10,461 nucleotides of DNA, from contig CAMCHA010000039.1 in NCBI GenBank assembly GCA_945874515.1, forward strand, positions 1 through 10,461, given 5' to 3'. Positions 1-6,876 of this stretch are shown piece by piece. Source of the DNA: Asaia bogorensis. GTDB taxonomy: Bacteria > Pseudomonadota > Alphaproteobacteria > Acetobacterales > Acetobacteraceae. The notes below the pieces were generated by a model. It worked only from the letters and a program-made list of their open reading frames with translations. It did no database searches and had not been told where the DNA came from. The position numbers were made by a program, and so were the translations under genes. The number at the start of each line of letters is the position of its first letter. Positions within the stretch are counted from its first letter, which is position 1.

Positions 1-1064
<1,064 letters not shown>

Positions 1065-2102
1065 TCAGCCGACCAGAGGGGCAAGCTCGGTCAGCGGCCA
1101 ACGCGGGCGCGGGTTATGCGAAAGCGGGTCCAGCGCGCCGCAACTTAGTCGCTCAAGCCCCGCCCAGGCCACCATCACGGCATTATCGGTGCAAAGACGC
1201 AGCGGCGGCGCCAGCATCGGAATTCCCCGGGTGGTGGCCACCCCATCAAGGGCCAGGCGCACCGCGCCATTGGCAGCGACCCCGCCGGCCACCACCAGCG
1301 CCGTCACCCCTGGCGCCATATCAAGCGCGTGGGCAGCACGATCCGCCAGCACCGCCGCGACGGCTGCTTGGAAGCTTGCCGCAATATCCTCAGGTCGAGC
1401 TTGCCCTGCTGCTACAGCACGCGCCACCGCGGTCTTGAGGCCGGAGAAGGAAAAATCACACCCCACCCGCCCCATAAGCGGGCGCGGCAGTGTAACCGCA
1501 CGCGAATCCCCCTCGGCGGCCAAGCGTTCCAGATGTGGCCCGCCCGGCCAAGGCAGGCCAAGCAACTTCGCTGCCTTGTCGAAAGCCTCACCAACCGCAT
1601 CATCAAGCGTGCTGCCTAGGCGGCGGTAACGGGCAAGCCCTTCCACCAACACGCATTGGCAATGCCCGCCAGAAAGTAACAGCAGCAAATAGGGAAACGC
1701 CGGCGCCCCACCCGGCATCAGGCCTGGCAGGCGCACCGTCAGCGCATGGGCTTCTAGGTGATTGATGGCGATGAAAGGCAGGTGGTGGGCCAGAGCAACC
1801 CCCTTGGCGAAGGAAGCGCCGACGATCAGCCCGCCAATCAGCCCCGGGCCCGTGGTTGCTGCCACCGCGTGAAGGTCAGTGTAACCGATGCCGGCCTTGG
1901 CCATGACGCCCGCCACAAGCCCCGGCAAATGCTGCAAATGCGCCCGCGCGGCAATTTCGGGCACCACACCGCCAAAGGCCGCATGTTCCTTCAATTGGCT
2001 GAAGACGGCCTCGGCCAAAATGGTGCCATCCGCGCGCAAAACGGCAGCGGCGGTTTCATCGCAGCTGCTTTCGATTGCAAGGATGATGGCATCGGCATTC
2101 AC
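1065..2102 (-). CDS. tsaD: tRNA N6-adenosine threonylcarbamoyltransferase TsaD
   Basis: TsaD, with TsaB and TsaE, transfers threonylcarbamoyl from threonylcarbamoyl-AMP to A37 of ANN-decoding tRNAs, forming t6A in the cytosol. The 345-aa product has the usual length and ASKHA-fold landmarks: ILAIESSCDET (7-17), the metal-binding HLEAH with His115 and His119, LLSGGHC (142-148), the nucleotide-site segment STLDDAVGEAFDKAAKLLGL (164-183), VAGGVAAN (271-278) and CTDNAVM with metal ligand Asp306. The start is GTG at 2102-2100. An in-frame TGA lies one codon upstream and no other start precedes the conserved IESSCDET, so this start is forced. The ribosome-binding site is weak. The gene lies 54 bp downstream of flaF on the same strand with no terminator between, so flagellar read-through is possible, but its job is unrelated. 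It ends facing eno. Confidence 0.97.
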   Translation of the reverse strand: MNADAIILAIESSCDETAAAVLRADGTILAEAVFSQLKEHAAFGGVVPEIAARAHLQHLPGLVAGVMAKAGIGYTDLHAVAATTGPGLIGGLIVGASFAKGVALAHHLPFIAINHLEAHALTVRLPGLMPGGAPAFPYLLLLLSGGHCQCVLVEGLARYRRLGSTLDDAVGEAFDKAAKLLGLPWPGGPHLERLAAEGDSRAVTLPRPLMGRVGCDFSFSGLKTAVARAVAAGQARPEDIAASFQAAVAAVLADRAAHALDMAPGVTALVVAGGVAANGAVRLALDGVATTRGIPMLAPPLRLCTDNAVMVAWAGLERLSCGALDPLSHNPRPRWPLTELAPLVG

Positions 2103-2156
2103 GACTCAGCCGATACCATGCTACGGCAAATACGCGAAGCAGCGCTGTCTTGACCC

Positions 2157-2492
2157 TTAGCGCAGCCCGGACGTCAGTTGCTCGTTGATCTCGATAAGAA
2201 ACACAAGATCAGGTGCAGCATTCTCCATTTCCCGCATCACGGTGCGCCCCACTTGGATCATGGTTACCTTCGTGTCCTGCGGCAATTGATTGGCCGGGTG
2301 ACGAAGCGACGCATCCAAGGCAATCCACAGCCGCCGATTATCGGCAATGGCGCGGGCGCGTGCGATACCGTCCTTCTCCAGCGCGGCTTTCAACGCACCT
2401 GTGACACGGCGAAAGACGTCCGCTTCCTGCTCCCGCGGGTCCATCGCCTGGCGCGTCATTTGATACGCGCGGCGGGCATGCATCATGTTCAT
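2157..2492 (-). CDS. flaF: Flagellar biosynthesis regulator FlaF
   Basis: FlaF is a small alphaproteobacterial protein needed for flagellin production or secretion. In Caulobacter it acts opposite to FlbT in tying flagellin synthesis to hook assembly. The 111-aa product has the family length and pattern: an N-terminal AYQ segment followed by acidic and basic helices, a central ADNRRLWIALDASLRHPANQ-type block (about 50-69; the family's NR-LW-L-D-N pattern) followed by LPQ, and a C-terminal helix. The ATG at 2492-2490 overlaps the flbT stop as ATGA, implying translational coupling and a fixed start, although Met3 and Met4 are in-frame alternatives. The stop is TAA 2159-2157. No signal peptide or membrane segment is visible. 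Assignment rests on both sequence pattern and its place directly after flbT. Confidence 0.93.
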   Translation of the reverse strand: MNMMHARRAYQMTRQAMDPREQEADVFRRVTGALKAALEKDGIARARAIADNRRLWIALDASLRHPANQLPQDTKVTMIQVGRTVMREMENAAPDLVFLIEINEQLTSGLR

Positions 2493-2920
2493 GCCGCGTC
2501 CTCCGGTACGGAGACGGAGGCAACCGGGCTTAGGCCAAGCACAACCTCCTCATGGCGCATCACGCGGCGCGCGAGTTTCAGCGCCTGGTAGCACTGATCG
2601 GCCTCCGCCGACTTGAGAGCGCGTCCAAGAAGATCGCGCACCATCTCGGATGTGGTCGCTTCCTCAAATTCAGCGATGAGGCTACGCGCCAGGTCGAGGC
2701 CGATTTTCCGCTCATCATGGTCGCCGATATAGGCGGTTTGCAGGGCGAAGTAGATGCGCCGCGCGGGTGAATTGGCCATGTCTGGCGTCATCAATTGCTT
2801 GCCGAACAGGAAGCGTGCGCGCGCGGTGAGCTCGATTCGGGCACGATTACGGAAGCGGATGGGCGCGCCATTGACGATCATCATGTCGCCTTGGCGTAGT
2901 TCAAGAACAAGGGTGGACAT
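2489..2920 (-). CDS. flbT: Flagellin mRNA regulatory protein FlbT
   Basis: FlbT is a post-transcriptional regulator of flagellin. In Caulobacter it associates with the 5' untranslated region of flagellin mRNA and lowers its translation and stability until the hook is finished. The 143-aa product shows the family opening (LVLELRQGDMMIVNGAPIRF, 4-23), the RARFLFGKQLMTP block (about 34-46) that follows it, a mid segment with RRIYFALQTAYIGD (about 54-67), and a helical C-terminal half. The start is ATG 2920-2918, preceded on the coding strand by GGGAG (2931-2927) at 6 nt spacing. The stop TGA overlaps the flaF start by 4 bp (ATGA). It follows the flagellin gene on the same strand, separated by a strong terminator, so expression depends on read-through or a promoter I cannot see. 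The final residues are variable. Confidence 0.95.
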   Translation of the reverse strand: MSTLVLELRQGDMMIVNGAPIRFRNRARIELTARARFLFGKQLMTPDMANSPARRIYFALQTAYIGDHDERKIGLDLARSLIAEFEEATTSEMVRDLLGRALKSAEADQCYQALKLARRVMRHEEVVLGLSPVASVSVPEDAA

Positions 2921-2935
2921 TTTTGTCTCCCGAAG

Positions 2936-2968
2936 AAAAAAGGCGGCCCCGCCAGGGGCGAGGCCGCC
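2936..2968 (-). terminator. Intrinsic terminator after the flagellin gene
   Basis: On the minus strand, bases 2968-2942 form a 12-bp stem: seven perfect pairs (GGCGGCC with GGCCGCC), one G-U wobble, then four more perfect pairs, closed by a 3-base loop (2954-2956). Six T's follow (2941-2936). This is a textbook rho-independent terminator. It begins 8 bases after the flagellin stop, and its T-run ends 15 bases before the flbT start codon. It probably ends most flagellin transcripts and keeps flbT-flaF expression well below that of flagellin. Confidence 0.93.
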
Positions 2969-2975
2969 GAAGCTA

Positions 2976-3797
2976 TTAGCGGAACAGGCTCAGCAGGGTC
3001 TGCGGAGACTGATTGGCGATAGACATCGCCTGAGTACCCAGCTGCTGGCGGATCTGCAGCGACTGCAGTTTGGCACTTTCCTTGGCCAGGTCAGCGTCAA
3101 TCAAGGCGCCGAGGCCGCCTTCCATCGCGTCCACCTTGTCCTTGTTGTAGCGGGTTTGCGCATCAATATAGTTGCTGTCAGAACCAAACTGGTTCAGCGC
3201 ATCGGCGATGGCGGATTCAACGGTTTCGAAGTCACCGCCGTTAGCCAACGCAGTCTGCGCCGCGGTGACATCGGCCGGCGCCGTAGCCACAACAAGGTCC
3301 GTCGCCCCATCAATCGCCGTAATCGTGAAGGTATCACCCGATTCGTTGCGTGTGGTCACAATATCGCCATCTGTCGTATCCAGAAGTGTCCGACCATTAT
3401 AGGTGGCATCCGTGATGAAGTTCTGGACCTGAGTACGCAGAGCAGTATATTGCGCAGAGTATTGGTCGAATTGCTCTGCATTGAGCGTTCCGTCTGCTAG
3501 GCGAGTCAAAGTTTCACGGACCTTGACCATGCTTTCGGAGACCTTGTTGAGAGCGGCAAAGGTGGTGTCCAAAACGCCCTTGGTGCCGCCCAGCTGCTCA
3601 TTGGCCGCCGTCAAGCCAGCGACATCCGCGCGAATGGCTTGGGATACGGCGAAGGCGCCGCCATCATCCTTGGCGTCCGACACGCGCAAGCCTGTCGAGA
3701 TACGCTTTTGAACAACGGAAAGCTGGTCCGAAGTACGATTCAGCGACTGAAGAGCGACCGTGGAGCTGACATTGGTATTTACGGAATTCATAGCCAT
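2976..3797 (-). CDS. fliC: Flagellin (filament subunit)
   Basis: This is the secreted subunit that polymerises into the flagellar filament. The 273-aa product has the conserved N-terminal D0/D1 region beginning MAMNSVNTNVSS, with SLNRTSDQLSVVQKRIS (about 19-35) and STGLRVSDAKDDGGAFAVSQ (about 34-53). It also has the C-terminal helix ending in IRQQLGTQAMSIANQSPQTL, LSLFR. The middle (about 145-200) is short, so the D2/D3 surface domains are essentially absent, as usual for alphaproteobacterial flagellins of about 270-280 aa. The start is ATG 3797-3795, matching the family MAxNSVNTN opening; an in-frame ATG two codons later is less likely. An AAGGGG tract lies upstream, inside a small leader hairpin. 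The stop is TAA 2978-2976, followed by a strong terminator. It is the only flagellin gene in the window; fliC is used as the generic symbol (flaA or fljK-type names are equally possible). Confidence 0.97.
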   Translation of the reverse strand: MAMNSVNTNVSSTVALQSLNRTSDQLSVVQKRISTGLRVSDAKDDGGAFAVSQAIRADVAGLTAANEQLGGTKGVLDTTFAALNKVSESMVKVRETLTRLADGTLNAEQFDQYSAQYTALRTQVQNFITDATYNGRTLLDTTDGDIVTTRNESGDTFTITAIDGATDLVVATAPADVTAAQTALANGGDFETVESAIADALNQFGSDSNYIDAQTRYNKDKVDAMEGGLGALIDADLAKESAKLQSLQIRQQLGTQAMSIANQSPQTLLSLFR

Positions 3798-3798
3798 T

Positions 3799-3810
3799 GG
3801 GGTATTCCCC
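3799..3810 (-). promoter_or_regulatory. Flagellin leader hairpin containing the ribosome-binding tract
   Basis: Immediately before the flagellin ATG the minus strand reads GGGG-AATA-CCCC (3810-3799), then one A, then ATG. The GGGG is the 3' part of the only Shine-Dalgarno-like tract (AAGGGG, 3812-3807). A four-pair all-GC stem would therefore hide the ribosome-binding site next to the start codon. Because flbT lies two genes downstream in transcription order and FlbT-type proteins act on flagellin 5' leaders, this is a plausible control element. That role is inference; the stem is short and could be chance. Confidence 0.45.
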
Positions 3811-3866
3811 TTTTCACATCATGACCTTCGCCCCTATCAAGGTGGCAGAAAGGTCTGGTTGCATCC

Positions 3867-3881
3867 GCTTCTTGCGAACCA
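3867..3881 (-). promoter_or_regulatory. Weak sigma-54 promoter candidate for flagellin
   Basis: On the minus strand TGGTTCG (3881-3875), four bases, then AAGC (3870-3867) gives the GG and GC dinucleotides with the 12-bp offset of -24/-12 promoters. The predicted start is near 3855, leaving a leader of about 58 nt. The -12 element is AAGC rather than TTGC, and the bases also belong to an inverted repeat (3855-3882) that could explain them differently. It is the best-spaced candidate I found in this region, but a poor match to consensus. Confidence 0.28.
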
Positions 3882-4160
3882 GGGCATGATGTCGGAAAGG
3901 ATTGAATCATCGCTGAAAAAACGCGTAAATGCCGATGTTTTTTCTGAATTAACGGTTTAACATCTTGCTGAATTCAGATAATCGCGTCTGGGTATGGAAA
4001 GTTTCTTGGCCCAGCAGATTGCGTCAAGAAAAAGCTAGCGATTTTCTCATCTTCATCACCCGATGGTTGCTTCAGCCGGGCGGATATTTCGCTATAAAGA
4101 CGAAAGAATATGAAAGCCTTGGCAATTGCCTCTCACGCGGTCTGTGCCAGAGGGGCCGTT

Positions 4161-4182
4161 CCCTGGCAGCTTGCGGCCAGGG
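4161..4182 (-). terminator. Possible 3'-end hairpin of the flgE-flgK-flgL transcript
   Basis: Starting about 45 bases after the flgL stop, CCCTGGC and GCCAGGG (4182-4176 with 4167-4161 on the minus strand) form a perfect 7-bp stem with an 8-base loop. No T-run follows, so it is not a canonical intrinsic terminator. The second arm could instead pair with CTGGC at 4150-4146, giving a competing fold. It may mark a factor-dependent or processed 3' end. Confidence 0.3.
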
Positions 4183-4226
4183 GGCGAAAGTATTGTTCAG
4201 CGCAAGGACATGGAATGCCCCTCAGC

Positions 4227-5288
4227 TCAGAGGAAGCGCGTCAGGCTCAATTGCTGAGAGATAGCAAGGGCGCGATAGGAAGCTTCAAGCTGGCTCTGTG
4301 TCGTCTGGAAGGAGGTGATGGTTTTCGCCATATCCACTTCTTCTAGATTACTGAGCTGGAGCGTCAGGCTTGTGCTGACGCTTTCGTGGAATGACGCCAT
4401 GCTCTGCAGCCGCGCCTCGGTCAGGCCAAGCGACCCCCGCTCAAGGGCCAGGGCATCTACGGCGGACTCAAGCCCTTTGCGGACCGTTGTGACAAAGGTC
4501 GTGTAATCATTGCCTAGCTGAGCCTTGTCAGGCGTCAAGCCTGCAATACTGGCCAGGCCGCGCAGCAGGTCACGGGCCCATGACCCGGTCGTCTCCCCAG
4601 TACTTACTATGGCTGCATTACGATTGGCATGAATGCCATATGCAACGCGGTCATTGTCATTCCCAAGGATGTTAACTCGCGGCTCTGTGGCGCCGAGACC
4701 AGTGGAAAGGAAAACCGAGAAAGGCGTGGTATCCAAAACATCGGATTCCGCCAATGACTTAGTGTCATCTAAGACATCATCCACATTTGAGCCGCTGAGC
4801 GTACCAACAGCGGTTATGATCTCCGCACCCATGCCACTTGTTGCAATAGTCTGCGGCTTTGGGATGGGCGGGTTGTGCGAATCCGAACCCCCAAAAAGAT
4901 ATTCGCCATTCAGCTGTTCATTCAGCAGCGTCGCTACCTCGACCATGGCGGCTTGGGCCTGGGCGGCCTGGATCTGGATCTCCTCGGGCTTGGCGGCGCC
5001 CAAAAGCCTGGCCGTATTGGCAGAGAATTTTTGGGCTATTTCGCCAATGCGGTCCAAGACAGCTTGGGAAACCCCGATCTTGGAAAGCGTCTGGTTGATC
5101 GTGGTTTGATAGGTTTCGCGCCGGTTAATTTCGCTCCGCAGGTTTAAGGCCTTCGGCGCATCCGCGCCAACCGCCGCATAGGTTTTTCCCTTGCGGCCAG
5201 TGGAAACCTGTTCACCAAGAACCGTAATTCGGTCGCGTAGCTGGGTAGCGTTAAGGCTGATCCGAGCGGTCAGATTGATGTTGCTCAT
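4227..5288 (-). CDS. flgL: Hook-filament junction protein FlgL (HAP3)
   Basis: FlgL is an exported, flagellin-like adaptor that sits between FlgK and the filament. The 353-aa product has a flagellin-type N-terminal domain (MSNINLTARISLNATQLRDR, then EQVSTGRKGKTYAAVGADAP at about 26-45), the helix with LLNEQLNGEYLFGGSDS (about 121-137) typical of FlgL, a variable middle, and a C-terminal helix with LQLSNLEEVDMAKTITSFQT (about 307-326) and QLEASYRALAISQQLSLTRF, L. That C-terminal block separates it from true flagellin. Length is close to the family's 300-400 aa. The start is ATG 5288-5286, 3 nt after the flgK stop, with no strong ribosome-binding site, so translation is probably coupled to flgK. 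The stop is TGA 4229-4227. No promoter is seen before it. Confidence 0.95.
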   Translation of the reverse strand: MSNINLTARISLNATQLRDRITVLGEQVSTGRKGKTYAAVGADAPKALNLRSEINRRETYQTTINQTLSKIGVSQAVLDRIGEIAQKFSANTARLLGAAKPEEIQIQAAQAQAAMVEVATLLNEQLNGEYLFGGSDSHNPPIPKPQTIATSGMGAEIITAVGTLSGSNVDDVLDDTKSLAESDVLDTTPFSVFLSTGLGATEPRVNILGNDNDRVAYGIHANRNAAIVSTGETTGSWARDLLRGLASIAGLTPDKAQLGNDYTTFVTTVRKGLESAVDALALERGSLGLTEARLQSMASFHESVSTSLTLQLSNLEEVDMAKTITSFQTTQSQLEASYRALAISQQLSLTRFL

Positions 5289-5291
5289 GGC

Positions 5292-6830
5292 TTACCGTAC
5301 CGATTCAAAGAGAGTAGTCCACATGCTTTGCGCCGTAGTCATGACCCGTGCATTCGCGGCATAGGCATTCTGCAACTGGATCAGGGACGCCATTTCACTA
5401 TCCACATCCACCCGGGACTCGCGGTTGAACCTCGCCTCCAGCCCATCACTGAACTGCTTCGCTGTTTCAAGTGCGCTGGCTGCTGCCGCGCTGTCAGCGG
5501 TTTGGGAAGCAGTGACTAGCGCGCTGTAATCCTCAATGGAGCGTGGCGATCCGAAGGGGCTGGAAAGTGTCCCATCTGGGCCGAGACCGCCTGTGGCAAA
5601 ACCGCCCCAACTTGCGCCGGAAGCGCTCGTCTCGCTGAAGGTATTGCTTAGGATGCGGTCTATCAGGGTCACGAAGCCGGCCGGGCCACCCTTGGGATTT
5701 TGGGTGAATCCGCCTGTATCATGTGTGCCATCACGCAGCATACTAACATCTGAACGCACCTTTGGGTTCACCGTAATCCGATTAGCAAATCCAATTTGAG
5801 TGCTGCCTGCATAGGGGTTTTTAGGACTAGTGCCAGGATTAGGGCCGCTATAGTCGGGCGAAGCCCCGGAAGGGTCCGTGAAAAGCCTTAGGCCCTCTTC
5901 CTCAAAACGATCAGCGAGTTCTACCGCCGCAATGTCAAGCTCTGCCTGATAGCGGGGCAGGGTCTGATCACGGAGCGTGATGGACTCCCCCAGCTTTCCA
6001 CCGATCAATTGGCGCGTGACATCAATGCCACCCATCATGATGGCCGGAATCGTGCCCGACCCACCGTAAAAACTACCCGGCGCAATGACCGCGCCTGGTA
6101 CTGAGAAGACATCCCCTGCTTTCTGGATCGGAATGGTAATGCCGCCCGCGCCCAGAAGCAGAAGGCCACCATTGGCCTGGCGAATGGGCTTCACCTCCAA
6201 CAGGTCACTTAGGCGGGTAAGTGCGACATCAAGCTTATCTTCAATATCGGCCGTGGGCACGCCAGCGCCGGTACGCTCCACAACGTTGTCCCTCAGGACA
6301 CTGATTTCACGAAGTGTGGAATTAACCTGTGCGACTTTCTGCACAATGCCATCATGTGCCGCTTGGCGGGCTTCTACGACCACTCTGGCGATATCATTGA
6401 AGCGCGTCACAAGGTTTTGGGCGGCATTCAGCACAACGGCCTGTTGTTTGACCACCTGAGAGGGGTCAACCCTGAGTTCGACATAGCTGGTGCGCAGTTT
6501 GGAGACCAGGTCACCGATTGATTCACCTTTCGCTGGGTCACCATGCGCTTCATTGATGCGGGACAAGACGTTATCCCGCAATTCCGCGGCTGACTTCGCC
6601 GAACGGCGCTTGTTCATTTCATTCGTAAGCGCGGTATCCACTTCACGCATCGGGCCAAGGCTACGTACGCCCATGCCTTGACCGTTGACGGAAACCGCAT
6701 CACCAACGATGCGCTTGCGCGTATATCCTTCGGCTTCGGCATTCGCCACATTATCTGCTGCGTTGGACAGGGCCCGCTGCGTATGCAGCAGTCCCGATCG
6801 TGCAATCAGCAGGGCGGCGTCAATGCTCAT
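5292..6830 (-). CDS. flgK: Hook-filament junction protein FlgK (HAP1)
   Basis: FlgK is the first junction protein on the hook tip, exported through the flagellar type III system after the specificity switch. The 512-aa product opens with a rod/hook-type N-terminus (IARSGLLHTQRALSNAADNV at about 9-28, then ANAEAEGYTRKR), continues with a long helical stretch of FlgK type (about 75-200), a variable middle rich in Gly, Ser and Pro (about 310-425), and the conserved C-terminus with SRVDVDSEMASLIQLQNAYA and AANARVMTTAQSMWTTLFES. The usual length is about 480-650 aa. The start is ATG 6830-6828, 34 bp after the flgE stop; only a weak GAGA-like ribosome-binding site precedes it. The stop TAA 5294-5292 lies 3 nt before flgL, so the two form an operon, probably fed from the flgE promoter. 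Confidence 0.96.
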   Translation of the reverse strand: MSIDAALLIARSGLLHTQRALSNAADNVANAEAEGYTRKRIVGDAVSVNGQGMGVRSLGPMREVDTALTNEMNKRRSAKSAAELRDNVLSRINEAHGDPAKGESIGDLVSKLRTSYVELRVDPSQVVKQQAVVLNAAQNLVTRFNDIARVVVEARQAAHDGIVQKVAQVNSTLREISVLRDNVVERTGAGVPTADIEDKLDVALTRLSDLLEVKPIRQANGGLLLLGAGGITIPIQKAGDVFSVPGAVIAPGSFYGGSGTIPAIMMGGIDVTRQLIGGKLGESITLRDQTLPRYQAELDIAAVELADRFEEEGLRLFTDPSGASPDYSGPNPGTSPKNPYAGSTQIGFANRITVNPKVRSDVSMLRDGTHDTGGFTQNPKGGPAGFVTLIDRILSNTFSETSASGASWGGFATGGLGPDGTLSSPFGSPRSIEDYSALVTASQTADSAAAASALETAKQFSDGLEARFNRESRVDVDSEMASLIQLQNAYAANARVMTTAQSMWTTLFESVR

Positions 6831-6856
6831 GTCTCAGTGCCAATCAATGATGCTGC

Positions 6857-6876
6857 ATGCGGCGTCAGCGCCGCAT
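6857..6876 (-). other. Perfect hairpin spanning the flgE stop codon
   Basis: Arms ATGCGGCG (6857-6864) and CGCCGCAT (6869-6876) are perfectly complementary over 8 bp with a 4-base loop (6865-6868). The loop contains the flgE TGA stop. On the minus-strand mRNA one arm is the last flgE codons and the other the start of the 34-nt gap before flgK. No T-run follows, so it is not an ordinary terminator. It may protect the hook mRNA, slow transcription into flgK, or mark processing. Confidence 0.5.

Larger units (their letters stand above)
3798..4226. other. 429-bp non-coding region upstream of flagellin, rich in dyads
   Basis: No credible gene lies between the flgL stop and the flagellin start. 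The region is more AT-rich than its surroundings. Inverted repeats in order are: CTGGTT/AACCAG (3855-3860 with 3877-3882); GAAAAAAC/GTTTTTTC (3915-3922 with 3937-3944), whose A6 and T6 tracts are about 22 bp apart centre to centre; the palindrome CTGAATTCAG (3968-3977); TTTCTTG/CAAGAAA (4002-4008 with 4025-4031); TTTCG/CGAAA (4087-4091 with 4101-4105); and CCCTGGC/GCCAGGG (4161-4167 with 4176-4182). It must hold the flagellin promoter, since flgL lies over 400 bp upstream, but no promoter match is strong. The curved A/T tracts and dyads suggest upstream activator or architectural-protein sites (inference). Confidence 0.6.

Noticed and set aside
2754..3500. A 248-codon plus-strand frame antisense to flagellin and flbT.
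   Set aside because: It crosses two well-identified genes and a terminator, and no family is recognisable.
3949..3961. TTAA-N4-TTAA resembling a CtrA site upstream of flagellin.
   Set aside because: CtrA sites have TTAA half-sites separated by 7 bases; the spacing here is 4, putting the halves on different helix faces.
4164..4181. TGGC...TGC on the minus strand as a sigma-54 promoter after flgL.
   Set aside because: The GG-to-GC offset is 11 rather than 12 bp, and the bases are better explained by the perfect 7-bp hairpin arms.
3965..4264. A 99-codon plus-strand frame in the non-coding region before flagellin.
   Set aside because: It runs into the 3' end of flgL, has no ribosome-binding site or recognisable domain, and covers several dyads.
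6815..6842. TGGCAC just before flgK on the minus strand as a sigma-54 -24 element.
   Set aside because: No GC dinucleotide lies 12 bp downstream of the GG, and the predicted start would fall inside the flgK coding sequence.
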